The position numbers and the translations under genes were made by a program. Of a stretch of DNA of 64,000 nucleotides, positions 16,355-24,716 are shown piece by piece. Positions within the stretch are counted from its first letter, which is position 1. Every line of letters starts with the position of its first letter. Source of the stretch: Sphingomonas sp. Leaf20 (GTDB lineage: Bacteria; Pseudomonadota; Alphaproteobacteria; Sphingomonadales; Sphingomonadaceae); NCBI RefSeq assembly GCF_001421535.1, contig NZ_LMKN01000009.1:636496-700495 (forward strand), given 5' to 3'. A model generated the notes under the pieces. It was given only the letters and a program-made list of their open reading frames with translations, had not been told where the DNA came from and did not search any database.

Positions 16355-18061
16355 ATGACGCCCCTCGCCGCCGCCGCCACCGAGTCGTCCTATGACGTGA
16401 TCATCGTCGGCTCTGGCGCGGCGGGCGGCATGGCCGCGTTCAGCCTGACCAAGTCGGGGCTTCGCTGCCTGATGCTCGAGGCCGGGCGCGATTATGACCC
16501 GCAGGCCGAGGTGAACATGTTCGCCCCCGAAAGCGATGCCCCGCTGCGCGGCGCGTCGACGCCCGACAAGCCGTTCGGCTATTTCGACGCGACCGTCGGC
16601 GGTGGCTGGCAGATCGACGGCGAGCCCTACACGATGCGCGAAGGTTCCGATTTTCGCTGGTACCGCCCGCGGATGCTGGGGGGGCGCACCAACCATTGGG
16701 GCCGCCACGTTCCCCGCTGGGGCGCGTATGATTTCAAGCCGTTCTCGCGCGACGGCCTCGGCGTCGACTGGCCGATCGGCTATGACGACGTCGCGCCCTT
16801 CTATGATCGTGTCGAGCGCATGATCGGCGTCAACGGCGGCCGGCTCGACCTCGAGAACCACCCGGATTCGCCCGCAGGCTGCCTGATGCCGCCGCCGCGG
16901 CCGCGTGTCCCCGAAATGCTGATCAAGGCGACCGCGGAAAGCCTCGGTATCCCCGTACGCTCGGCGCACACCGCGGTTCTGACGCGCGACATGCCCGACC
17001 CCGTCGCGCCGCGCAAAGCGTGTTTCAACGCCACGCCGTGCACCCGCGGCTGCACGATCGGCGCGATGTTCCAGACGACGACGTCCTTCCTGCCGATGGC
17101 GAAGGCGACCGGGCGGCTGACGACGATCACCGACGCGATGGTATCGCGCGTGACGATGGCGACGCCCGGCAAGGCCGCCGGCGTCGAATATGTCGACCGC
17201 AAGACCGGCCAGCGGCATCAGGTCAAGGCGCGCGCCGTGGTGCTGGCCGCGGGTACCGGCGAGACGACGCGCCTGTTGCTCAATTCGGGCGATCGCGGAC
17301 GCGGGCTGGCGAATGCGTCGGGCGAGCTGGGGCGCAACCTTACCGATTCCACCGGCGCCTCGTTCCGTGCCTATGTTCCCGCACTCGCGGGTCGCCCCCG
17401 TTACAACGAGGACGGGATCGGCGGTCAGCATATCTACATCCCGTTCTGGCTGTACGGGCAGCAGAAGCGCGGCGAGCTCGACTTCGCGCGTGGCTATCAT
17501 TTCGAGATCGGCGGCCGGTTCGGCGTCCCGCCCGCCGAGGCCCTGCCGAGAGCATGGGGTGCGGCGCTCAAGACGGCGGTCCGCAACACATCCGGCTCGA
17601 CGATCGCCCTCACGCTGCGCGGCGAGATGATCCCCAACAAGGACACGTTCTGCGAGATCGATCCGGTCACGAAGGACCGGTTCGGCATCCCCGTCCTGCG
17701 CTTTTCGTTCCGCTGGTCGCAGAACGAGATCAACCAGGTCGCGCATGGTCGTCGCACCGCGCACGCCGTCTTCAAGCGGATGAACGCGACGATCCTCGAT
17801 CCCGATCTGCCGCCCGAGCAGATCATGACCGCGGGCGGGGAGATCATCCACGAGCTCGGGACCGCGCGCATGGGAGCGGATCCGCGATCGTCCGTGGTCG
17901 ACGGCTATGGTCGCGCGTGGGAGGTCGACAATCTGGTGCTGATGGACGGCGCGGTCTTCGCGTCCGGCGCCCACAAGAACCCGACGCTGACCATTCTCGC
18001 GCTGGCGTTGCGCGCGTCGGAGCGATTGGCCAAGCGTATCAAGACAGGAGCGTTCGCATGA
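16355..18061 (+). CDS. GMC family dehydrogenase with 3Fe-4S motif (glucoside 3-dehydrogenase-like catalytic subunit)
   Basis: A 568-residue FAD enzyme. The FAD glycine motif is at residues 19-24 and the ribose-binding Glu at 42. Residues 223-233 carry Cys-x5-Cys-x3-Cys followed by TIGAMF, the same spacing as the 3Fe-4S ligands of bacterial FAD-dependent glucose dehydrogenase and glucoside 3-dehydrogenase. The C-terminal HKNPTLTI element supplies active-site residues. It has no signal peptide of its own; in this family the small subunit carries it across the membrane by Tat. The small-subunit gene overlaps its stop by 4 bp (ATGA). The cytochrome c subunit of the known complexes is not in the window. 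Confidence 0.9.
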   Translation: MTPLAAAATESSYDVIIVGSGAAGGMAAFSLTKSGLRCLMLEAGRDYDPQAEVNMFAPESDAPLRGASTPDKPFGYFDATVGGGWQIDGEPYTMREGSDFRWYRPRMLGGRTNHWGRHVPRWGAYDFKPFSRDGLGVDWPIGYDDVAPFYDRVERMIGVNGGRLDLENHPDSPAGCLMPPPRPRVPEMLIKATAESLGIPVRSAHTAVLTRDMPDPVAPRKACFNATPCTRGCTIGAMFQTTTSFLPMAKATGRLTTITDAMVSRVTMATPGKAAGVEYVDRKTGQRHQVKARAVVLAAGTGETTRLLLNSGDRGRGLANASGELGRNLTDSTGASFRAYVPALAGRPRYNEDGIGGQHIYIPFWLYGQQKRGELDFARGYHFEIGGRFGVPPAEALPRAWGAALKTAVRNTSGSTIALTLRGEMIPNKDTFCEIDPVTKDRFGIPVLRFSFRWSQNEINQVAHGRRTAHAVFKRMNATILDPDLPPEQIMTAGGEIIHELGTARMGADPRSSVVDGYGRAWEVDNLVLMDGAVFASGAHKNPTLTILALALRASERLAKRIKTGAFA

Positions 18062-18762
18062 CGCTTTCGAGGCGCGCCACGATGCAGTGGATGATGACCG
18101 CGGCGCTGCTCCCGCTCGCGCGCTGGTCGCCCGCGGACGCGGTGCCGGCGGGCAGCGGGACCGCGGTGGCGTTCGACACGGTCGCGGACTGGCCGTCCGT
18201 CCCCGCCGCCGCACCGGCAAAGGGGTATGGCCGCGATCCGAACCTGATGGAACCCAAGGTGCCTTGGCCGCTGACGTTCAGCAGCGGACAGCGCGGCGTC
18301 GTCGATCTGCTCGGCGACATGATCCTCCCCGCCGATGCCGTATCGCCGGGCGCCGGGGCGCTGGGGGTCGGTGCGTTCATCGACGAATGGATCAGCGCGC
18401 CCTACCCGGTCCAGCAGGCGGACCGGCAGAAGATCCTCGCCGGTCTCGGCTGGCTCGACGCGCAGGCGAGCGTGCTGCACGGCCAGCCGTTCGCCGCGAT
18501 CACCGTGCAGCAACGCGGCGCGATGCTCGACGTGCTGAGCACCGCCGCCCCAAAAGCCAGCATGACCGCGCCGGTCGCGTTCATGGACACGCTGCGCAAG
18601 CTGTTCGTGCTGGGCTTCTACAGCCTGCCCGAAGGCAAGGCCGACATGGGATATATCGGCGACACGCCAAGCGAAGGCCCCTATCCCGGCCCGTCGCCGG
18701 AAGCGCTCGCGCATTTTGCCAAGCTGATCGGCGCGATGGGGCTGACATACGCCCCCGTCTAG
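18058..18762 (+). CDS. Gluconate 2-dehydrogenase subunit 3 family protein (hitch-hiker small subunit)
   Basis: A 234-residue protein with a Tat signal (SRRATMQWMM, hydrophobic core, then a cleavage region near ADA). The mature part matches the gamma subunit of membrane gluconate, glucose and glucoside 3-dehydrogenases, with LTFSSGQRGVVDLLGDMILPAD and a late GYIGDTPSEGPYPG segment. Its role is to chaperone and co-export the FAD subunit. The gene overlaps the GMC gene by 4 bp, which gives tight stoichiometric coupling. Length is typical. Confidence 0.88.
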   Translation: MTLSRRATMQWMMTAALLPLARWSPADAVPAGSGTAVAFDTVADWPSVPAAAPAKGYGRDPNLMEPKVPWPLTFSSGQRGVVDLLGDMILPADAVSPGAGALGVGAFIDEWISAPYPVQQADRQKILAGLGWLDAQASVLHGQPFAAITVQQRGAMLDVLSTAAPKASMTAPVAFMDTLRKLFVLGFYSLPEGKADMGYIGDTPSEGPYPGPSPEALAHFAKLIGAMGLTYAPV

Positions 18763-18813
18763 CGGGCAGCGTCGGTTACTTGCCCATGGCAGTCGTCTCG
18801 TGCGCCGCGGTAG

Positions 18814-20118
18814 TCAAAGCGAGTATCCAAAGATCACCAGCACCGATTTCTTCAGGCGACCGTCACCGCCCTGGGCCGCGCCGGATATGAACTGTCCGGC
18901 GCCGACATAGGGGTCATTCCGGCCGATCAGGAATTCCGAATACACCTTGATCCGCTTCGATCGCTTCGACGACCAGACCGCCCCGATATCGAGCCGCTCG
19001 CTATCCCTGAACCCGCGCGCATCCTTGAAGAAACGGCCGTAATTCACATAGGGGGCAATGTCGAACGGCAGGCTCCCCGTATCGATCGATCGGCCGATTT
19101 CGCCGAATATATAGGTTCCTTTCGTCGCGATGTTGTACGACGCATCGAACCCGCCGACGGTGATTATGTCGTTGCGGCCCGGATTGCGCGGATCGATGTC
19201 CTGCCGCGCGACCAGCGTCTTGGCATGCCATGCGCCTTTGCTCCCGGTCAGGCTTGCCGCGAGGATACGCTTGCTGCCGTCCGCGCGCGTATCGAAATTG
19301 TGGATCGTCGAGAACCAGCCCGAGATCGTGGCGCTGAGCTTCGCATCCGCGGTCGCCGCCAGCGTGTAGCTGGCATTGCCGATCAGCATGTTGCGTTCGT
19401 CGTTGCGCGAGCCGTCCGGCACATAGCTGTCGGCCCTGGCGATGTTCGTCGAATAGCGTGACGAGTCCGAGCTGATCCCCGCACCGGCCGGTCCGCTGGC
19501 GGGGAAGAAGCCGAGCTCCACGCGATAGCGGGGTGTCTCATGGCGGAATTTCACGCCAAGATTATACGTCTCCTCGAACCCATAGACGAACGCCAGGTCG
19601 TTGAGGATCGATGATCCCCAATACCGGTCGTCGAACGGGACCGGCTGCACGCCGGCGGTCAGGCTGTCAGCTTCGGTCAGATTGACGCCGCCATAGGCGT
19701 ACATCAGGAACCGTACCTCGCCCGGATAGTCGCGGTACCCGGCCGGCTTGCCATAGATGAAATTGCCCCCGAGGAACCGGTATTGCGCCGACCCGAACAC
19801 CGTGTCGGACGTATAGTCCGCCGTCAGCGCCAGCGTATCGAACGAGAGATGGCTCGACGTTCGCGGCTCGCCGCTCGCGGCCGCGTCGTTGAAGCGGAGA
19901 TCGTACCGTCCCCGCAGCGTCGCACCGACTTTCAGGCCTTTCTTCGGCGATGCAGGCGGTGCGACGTCCGGCTTGGCAATTGGCGGCGACGCGGTCTCCC
20001 CGCCATCGGCCGTCGCCTCATCCGCATTGCCGGTCGGTGACGGGGCGCCCTGCGGGCACGCCGCGCCGGGAACGCATTGCTGTTCGATGACGATCGGAAC
20101 GGGCGGTGTCCAAGGCAT
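18814..20118 (-). CDS. Porin-like outer-membrane beta-barrel protein lacking a signal peptide
   Basis: A 434-residue protein. After about 60 low-complexity Pro/Ala-rich residues it has repeated amphipathic strands and ends in VLVIFGYSL, an outer-membrane C-terminal signature. The pattern resembles porins with substrate-selective channels. An AAGGAGA ribosome site fixes the ATG at 20118, and a stop codon lies in frame at 20164-20166 with no start between, so no signal peptide can be added. This is unusual for a barrel protein. It lies 63 bp downstream of the RibB-RibX gene on the same strand and is probably the last gene of the permease operon. Confidence 0.75.
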   Translation of the reverse strand: MPWTPPVPIVIEQQCVPGAACPQGAPSPTGNADEATADGGETASPPIAKPDVAPPASPKKGLKVGATLRGRYDLRFNDAAASGEPRTSSHLSFDTLALTADYTSDTVFGSAQYRFLGGNFIYGKPAGYRDYPGEVRFLMYAYGGVNLTEADSLTAGVQPVPFDDRYWGSSILNDLAFVYGFEETYNLGVKFRHETPRYRVELGFFPASGPAGAGISSDSSRYSTNIARADSYVPDGSRNDERNMLIGNASYTLAATADAKLSATISGWFSTIHNFDTRADGSKRILAASLTGSKGAWHAKTLVARQDIDPRNPGRNDIITVGGFDASYNIATKGTYIFGEIGRSIDTGSLPFDIAPYVNYGRFFKDARGFRDSERLDIGAVWSSKRSKRIKVYSEFLIGRNDPYVGAGQFISGAAQGGDGRLKKSVLVIFGYSL

Positions 20119-20181
20119 GCGTTCTCCTTCGCGGAGATGACCTCCGCGTCGCTGATTTCGGGATTACCGGGCTGGCGGCCG

Positions 20182-21324
20182 CTAGGTCGCGGTGGTCGGC
20201 ATCAGGCTCCGCTCGCCCACCACCGCCAGGCCGTAGCCCGACAGTGCCACCAGCGTTCGGTGCGTGTTCGTCAGGAGGATCATCCGCTCGACGCCAAGCT
20301 CGGTCAGGATCATCGCGCCCACGCCATAGTCGCGAAGCTCCTCCATGTCCGACGGCGACAGGATCCCTGCGCGCGCCTTCAGCGCCATCGAGAAGCGATC
20401 GTCCCGCTGCCGGTTGATTGCGATGACGACGCCGGCCCCTTCTTCGGCGATCATCCGCATCGATCGCTCGAGCACGTCCATCCCCTGTCCGTCGCCGGCA
20501 AAGATGTCGGTCAGCGCCGAGATCGCGTGCATCCGGACCAGGGTCGGCTGCTCGGGATCGAGCACACCCTTGACCAGCGCGATCTGCTCGGTGCCGGTCG
20601 CGCGGTTGCGATAGGTGATCGCGCGCCACTCGCCGCCCCATCGGCTGTTGAACGTCACCTCGGTACATTTCTCGACGAGATGATCGTGACGACGGCGATA
20701 CGCGATCAGATCGCGGATCGTGCCGACCTTGAGCCCGTGAAGCTGCGAGAAACCGATCAGGTCGCTCAACCGCGCCATCGTGCCGTCGTCATTCATGATC
20801 TCGCAGATGACGCCGGAGGGGTTGAGCCCGGCCAGCCTCGCGACATCGACTGCGGCCTCGGTATGGCCTGCGCGGACCAGCACGCCGCCATCGCGGGCGA
20901 TCAGCGGAAAGACATGGCCGGGCGTGACGATTTCGCTCGGGCCGTTGGCGGAGTCGATCGCCACCGCAATCGTTCGGGCGCGATCGTTGGCGGAGATGCC
21001 CGTGGTGACCCCCACGCGCGCTTCGACCGAGGTGGTGAACGCGGTCTCGTGCCGCGTGCCGTTCTTCGGCGCCATCGGCTGAAGCCCGAGCTGATCGACC
21101 CGGTCGCGCGTCATCGCAAGGCAGATCAGCCCCCGGCCGTAGGTCGCCATGAAGTTGATCTTCTCCGGCGTCGCCATCTGCGCGGGAATGATGAGGTCGC
21201 CTTCATTCTCGCGATCCTCATCATCGACGAGGATGAACATCCGGCCGTTCCGCGCCTCCTCGATGATCTCCTCCGGCGAGGACAGGAAATTCGGACGTAG
21301 GCGGGTCATCGTGTCGGGCGCCAT
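20182..21324 (-). CDS. ribB: 3,4-dihydroxy-2-butanone-4-phosphate synthase with degenerate GTP cyclohydrolase II domain (RibB-RibX)
   Basis: A 380-residue protein. Residues 1-205 are the RibB domain, with the metal/phosphate motif [10 protein letters not shown] (34-43), the AGHTEAAVD element and [15 protein letters not shown]. It makes the four-carbon riboflavin precursor from ribulose 5-phosphate. Residues about 210-380 align with GTP cyclohydrolase II, but the three zinc-binding cysteines are missing ([14 protein letters not shown] where CLTGD and CDC are expected), so this half is the inactive RibX type. AGGAGGG before the ATG at 21324 decides the start; an ATG at 21378 overlapping the permease stop is a possible coupled start. 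Its position in a flavin-monooxygenase cluster suggests dedicated FMN supply. Confidence 0.9.
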   Translation of the reverse strand: MAPDTMTRLRPNFLSSPEEIIEEARNGRMFILVDDEDRENEGDLIIPAQMATPEKINFMATYGRGLICLAMTRDRVDQLGLQPMAPKNGTRHETAFTTSVEARVGVTTGISANDRARTIAVAIDSANGPSEIVTPGHVFPLIARDGGVLVRAGHTEAAVDVARLAGLNPSGVICEIMNDDGTMARLSDLIGFSQLHGLKVGTIRDLIAYRRRHDHLVEKCTEVTFNSRWGGEWRAITYRNRATGTEQIALVKGVLDPEQPTLVRMHAISALTDIFAGDGQGMDVLERSMRMIAEEGAGVVIAINRQRDDRFSMALKARAGILSPSDMEELRDYGVGAMILTELGVERMILLTNTHRTLVALSGYGLAVVGERSLMPTTAT

Positions 21325-21374
21325 GGCGTCCCTCCTGCTGGCTGGGTCGGTGAAGTGGCGGCTTGCGACGTCGG

Positions 21375-22787
21375 TCATCGCGGCGTCACCATGGCGGGCG
21401 CGGCTACTTCGGCTGTACGTTCGGACTTGCCCGCGCCGAGGCCGAGATAGAGCGCGCCGGTCACGATCGGCGCGAGCAGCCAGCCAATGTCCATCCCGCC
21501 GATCGATGCCGCGAACGGCCCCGTGTGGATGGCGGAACTCAGGAACGGCAGCTGTACAGCGATACCCGCGAGATAGGCGATCGCCGCCCTGACGTTGAGG
21601 CGCCCGTAAATGCCGCCATCCGCCTCGAAGAACGAGGCGATGTCGTATCTGCCCTTCCGGACGACGTAGAAGTCGATGATGTTGATCGTCGCCCATGGCG
21701 CCAGCACCACCATCAGGCCGATGACGAAGCCGATGAACCGGGGCACGAACGTGTCGGCGGACGTCGTCGCGACGCCGAGACAGCCACCGAGCACGATCAC
21801 GGACAGCACGATCCGCGCCCTTCGCCCCGGCATCCACGACGCCACGAACGTCTGCGCCATGGTGATGAGCGACAGGACGGCACCGTAGATATTGAGCGCG
21901 TTGTGGCTGACGATGTTGAAGATGAAGAGGAGCATCAGGACCGGCGCGAGCGCACCGACCGCACCACTGACCTGAGTCATGGGATCCGCGCCGACGGGGG
22001 CGCCGGCAACCGCCATCGCGCCGAGTATGAACGACGCGGCCGCGCCCAGCGCAGCGCCGGCGAAGCTGGCGAGGAACGGCCCCCGGATTCCGACGCTCGG
22101 CGGCAGATAGCGCGAATAATCCGACGTGTAGCAGGCATAGGAGATGTGCCACACCGCCCCCAGCGAGAACATCGCGAACCAGCCCGCCATCGTAAACCCG
22201 CCGCGCCAGACGATTTCGGACGAAAGGCCCTCGGTCAGCCTGAACGCGGCATAGAGCAGGCCGAGGCCCATGAACCACATGCCCACCCGGTTGAGCAGGT
22301 GGATGACGTTATAGCCGAGGATCCCGATCCCCGCCGCGGCCGCGGCGGACAGCACCGCACCGATCGGAAGCCCGATCCCCGGCACCAGCGCGTGCACCGA
22401 CTTCGCTGCGAGCACAATGTTCGAGGTGAAGAAGCCGACATACAGCAACGTCGCAAACGTCACGACGAGCAGCGCGCCATAGCGGCCGAACTGCCCCCGG
22501 CTCTGGATCATCTGCGCCAGGCCCATCTGCGGCCCTTGAGCGGAGCATGCCGCCAGCACCAGCGCGCCGACCAGATGCCCGAGGATGATCGCGGAGATGC
22601 TCCAGCCCAGCGAAAGGCCAAAGACCTGGATCGCCATCGCACCGGTCACGACGGGCAGTGGCGCGATGTTCGTGGTGAACCACAAGGTGAACAGGTCGCG
22701 CACGCGTCCATGTCGCTCGTCGAGCGGCACGAAGCCGATGCTGTTGGCTTCAATGGTGGCGGCTGGCGCCTCTCCCGGGGTTGCCAT
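21375..22787 (-). CDS. NCS1 family purine/cytosine-type permease
   Basis: A 470-residue membrane protein with about 12 helices. The N-terminal GFVPLDERHGRVRDLFTLWFTTN is the NCS1 signature, and helix 1 and helix 3 elements of the nucleobase-cation symporter family are present. NCS1 members import cytosine, purines, allantoin, hydantoins or pyridine-type vitamins with Na+ or H+. The ATG at 22787 is chosen because AGAGGA lies 10 bases upstream; the TTG at 22796 is too close. It is divergent from the monooxygenase gene across a palindromic operator, and is the first gene of a unit with ribB and the porin gene. An N-heterocycle is the likely cargo. Confidence 0.88.
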   Translation of the reverse strand: MATPGEAPAATIEANSIGFVPLDERHGRVRDLFTLWFTTNIAPLPVVTGAMAIQVFGLSLGWSISAIILGHLVGALVLAACSAQGPQMGLAQMIQSRGQFGRYGALLVVTFATLLYVGFFTSNIVLAAKSVHALVPGIGLPIGAVLSAAAAAGIGILGYNVIHLLNRVGMWFMGLGLLYAAFRLTEGLSSEIVWRGGFTMAGWFAMFSLGAVWHISYACYTSDYSRYLPPSVGIRGPFLASFAGAALGAAASFILGAMAVAGAPVGADPMTQVSGAVGALAPVLMLLFIFNIVSHNALNIYGAVLSLITMAQTFVASWMPGRRARIVLSVIVLGGCLGVATTSADTFVPRFIGFVIGLMVVLAPWATINIIDFYVVRKGRYDIASFFEADGGIYGRLNVRAAIAYLAGIAVQLPFLSSAIHTGPFAASIGGMDIGWLLAPIVTGALYLGLGAGKSERTAEVAAPAMVTPR

Positions 22788-22812
22788 GGTCAGCAAGTCC
22801 TCTTATCATTTT

Positions 22813-22822
22813 TGGTATACCA
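22813..22822. promoter_or_regulatory. GntR/FCD operator palindrome TGGTATACCA, copy 1
   Basis: A perfect 10-bp palindrome in the 117-bp divergent region between the permease and monooxygenase genes. The same sequence with matching flanks (T on the left, T on the right) occurs at 29612-29621 beside the regulator gene. TGGT-N2-ACCA is the usual form of FadR-subfamily GntR sites. Confidence 0.8.
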
Positions 22823-22904
22823 TCAGACGGTATGTCCTGCTAAGGATTGATGCAAGTCAAAAAACATAGGGGTTCAATCATGCCCCTGAGGAAAGGATCG
22901 ACGG

Positions 22905-23942
22905 ATGAAGTTCTCGCTCTTCCTGCATATGGAACGCTACGACGAGGCGATCTCGCACCGTCAGCTTTACGAAGACCTGCTCGCGCTCTGCGACCTCGCG
23001 GAAGAAGGCGGGCTCCACAAAGTGTGGATCGGCGAGCATCATTCGATGGAATACACGATCTCGCCCAACCCGATCCCGCTGCTGGCTGCGGTGGCGGAGC
23101 GGACCAAGAACATCCGGCTCGGCGCGGGTACGTTCATCGCTCCCTTCTGGCACCCGATCCGCATGGCGGGCGAAGCGGCGATGCTCGACGTCATCAGCAA
23201 CGGCCGCGCGGAAATCGGTCTGGCGCGGGGCGCCTACCAGTTCGAGTTCGACCGCATGCTGAACGGCGTGTCGGCCAATGACGGCGGAAAATATCTGCGC
23301 GAGATGGTGCCCGTGATCCGCAAGCTGTGGGAGGGCGATTACGCACATGACGGCGAGATCTGGCAGTTCCCGGTGTCGACCAGCGTGCCCAAGCCCGTCC
23401 AGACGCCGACGCCGCCCATCTGGATCGCCGCGCGCGATCCCGACTCGCACAAGTTCGCGGTTGCGAACGGTTGCAGCGTGATGGCGACGCCGTTGTTCAA
23501 GAACGACGACGAGGTGAAGGATCTCGCGCGCAAGTTCGACGAGGCCTGCGCCGCCAGTCCCGACGTACCGCGGCCCCAGTTGATGATCCTCCAGCACGCG
23601 CATGTTCAGTCCAGCGACGCGGACGGTCAGCGCGCCGCCGAGGCCATCTCGCTGTTCTTCCGGAATTACGGCGCCTGGGCGAGCAACAAGAAGCCCCCGG
23701 TCAATGGCTTCCACCACGACATCGCGCCGCTCGACGCCGAACGGTTCCCCGACTTCGTGCCCGAGCAGCTGCGCCAGAACATCATGATCGGCACACCCGA
23801 AGAGGTCATTGCCCGCCTCAAGACGTATGAAGCCCTGGGGGTCGACGAATACAGCATCTGGCTCGACAACACGATGTCGTTCGAGGAAAAGCGCGACTCG
23901 ATCCGCCGGTTCATCGATCAGGTGGCGCCGGCCTTCGCGTGA
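22905..23942 (+). CDS. LLM class flavin-dependent monooxygenase (luciferase-like)
   Basis: A 345-residue TIM-barrel enzyme of the bacterial luciferase family. Its start (MKFSLFLHMER), the GEHH motif at residues 43-46, the IRLGAGTFIAPFWHP strand and the GLARGAYQFEF loop are all typical. These enzymes use FMNH2, delivered by a separate reductase, and O2 to oxidise or cleave organic substrates; RutA (uracil ring opening) and PyrA (pyridine ring opening) are relatives by class. A flavin reductase gene lies at 26156-26659 in the same regulon. The gene overlaps the DUF1330 gene by 1 bp. Substrate is unknown; ring oxidation of an N-heterocycle is the favoured idea. Confidence 0.9.
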   Translation: MKFSLFLHMERYDEAISHRQLYEDLLALCDLAEEGGLHKVWIGEHHSMEYTISPNPIPLLAAVAERTKNIRLGAGTFIAPFWHPIRMAGEAAMLDVISNGRAEIGLARGAYQFEFDRMLNGVSANDGGKYLREMVPVIRKLWEGDYAHDGEIWQFPVSTSVPKPVQTPTPPIWIAARDPDSHKFAVANGCSVMATPLFKNDDEVKDLARKFDEACAASPDVPRPQLMILQHAHVQSSDADGQRAAEAISLFFRNYGAWASNKKPPVNGFHHDIAPLDAERFPDFVPEQLRQNIMIGTPEEVIARLKTYEALGVDEYSIWLDNTMSFEEKRDSIRRFIDQVAPAFA

Positions 23943-24238
23943 TGCCCAAGGCCTATTGGATCGCGCGCGTCGACGTCACGGACGCCGATGCCTATGCCAC
24001 CTACATGGCGCTTGGCCCGGCCGCGCTGATCGCCAATGGCGGCAAGCTGCTGTCGCGCGGCGGCAGCGCGGTTGCGCTGGAGGGGCCCCCGCCCCGCCAG
24101 CGCAACGTCGTCATCGAGTTCGAGAGCATGGCGGCGGCGCTCGCCTGTCATGCATCGCCCGAATACGGCGCCGCGCGCGCGGCCCGGACGGGCGCGGCCG
24201 AGGTCGAGATACTCATCGTGGAAGGACTGTCAGAATGA
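23942..24238 (+). CDS. DUF1330 family protein
   Basis: A 98-residue ferredoxin-like (dimeric alpha/beta barrel) protein with the DUF1330 pattern: KAYWIARVDVTD at the start, then YMALGPAALIANGGKLLSRGG and a final EVEILIVEG. The family has no established reaction but is related to heme- and polyketide-modifying ABM-fold enzymes and may help process unstable ring-cleavage products. The ATG overlaps the monooxygenase stop (TGATG) and the next gene overlaps its own stop, so the three genes are translationally coupled. Confidence 0.85.
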   Translation: MPKAYWIARVDVTDADAYATYMALGPAALIANGGKLLSRGGSAVALEGPPPRQRNVVIEFESMAAALACHASPEYGAARAARTGAAEVEILIVEGLSE

Positions 24239-24633
24239 CGATCGAGCGGACTACCAGCGCGGCTTTCGACCGTGGCCTGGCCACCAGACGCGAAGTGCTC
24301 GGCGATGCGTATGTCGACAAGGCGCTTTCCGCGGCGGACGACTTCAACTGGCCGATGCAGGAACTGACGACCGAATATTGCTGGGACCATATCTGGAACA
24401 GGCCGGGGCTCGATCGCCGCAGCCGCAGCATTCTCAACCTCGGCATGATCGCCGCGCTCAACCGCGGGCACGAGTTCAAGGCGCACATCCGTGGCGCGCT
24501 CGCGAACGGCGTGACGCGCGAGGAGCTTCGCGAGATCCTGCTCCAGATCGCGGTCTATGTCGGCGTCCCCGCCGGGGTCGACAGCTTTCGCCTGGCCCGC
24601 GAAGTGTTTGCGGAGATCGACGGGGAAGCCTGA
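24235..24633 (+). CDS. Carboxymuconolactone decarboxylase (PcaC-like) family protein
   Basis: A 132-residue all-helical protein. It has the PcaC-type pattern CWDHIWNRPGLDRRSRS (from residue 49), NLGMIAALNRGHEF (68-81) and HIRGALANG (84-92), without the CxxC motif of AhpD peroxidases. PcaC decarboxylates gamma-carboxymuconolactone, but many homologues near other catabolic genes have unknown reactions. It overlaps the DUF1330 gene by 4 bp and ends the monooxygenase unit. No other beta-ketoadipate gene is nearby, so the classical PcaC reaction is unlikely; a decarboxylation or isomerisation of a cleavage product is inferred. Confidence 0.88.
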   Translation: MTIERTTSAAFDRGLATRREVLGDAYVDKALSAADDFNWPMQELTTEYCWDHIWNRPGLDRRSRSILNLGMIAALNRGHEFKAHIRGALANGVTREELREILLQIAVYVGVPAGVDSFRLAREVFAEIDGEA

Positions 24634-24650
24634 CGCGCAAAGCCTGGCAT

Positions 24651-24682
24651 CGTGACAGGTGCGGGGTTGCGCACCTGTCACG
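24651..24682. terminator. Perfect hairpin between convergent operons
   Basis: Perfect 12-bp arms (CGTGACAGGTGC and its complement) with an 8-base loop lie between the stop of the PcaC-like gene and the convergent aldehyde dehydrogenase gene. The placement suits a bidirectional terminator; there is no obvious T tract. Confidence 0.7.
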
Positions 24683-24716
24683 TATCCCCGCCCCTGCGCT
24701 GTTCCGGACGGCGCCT

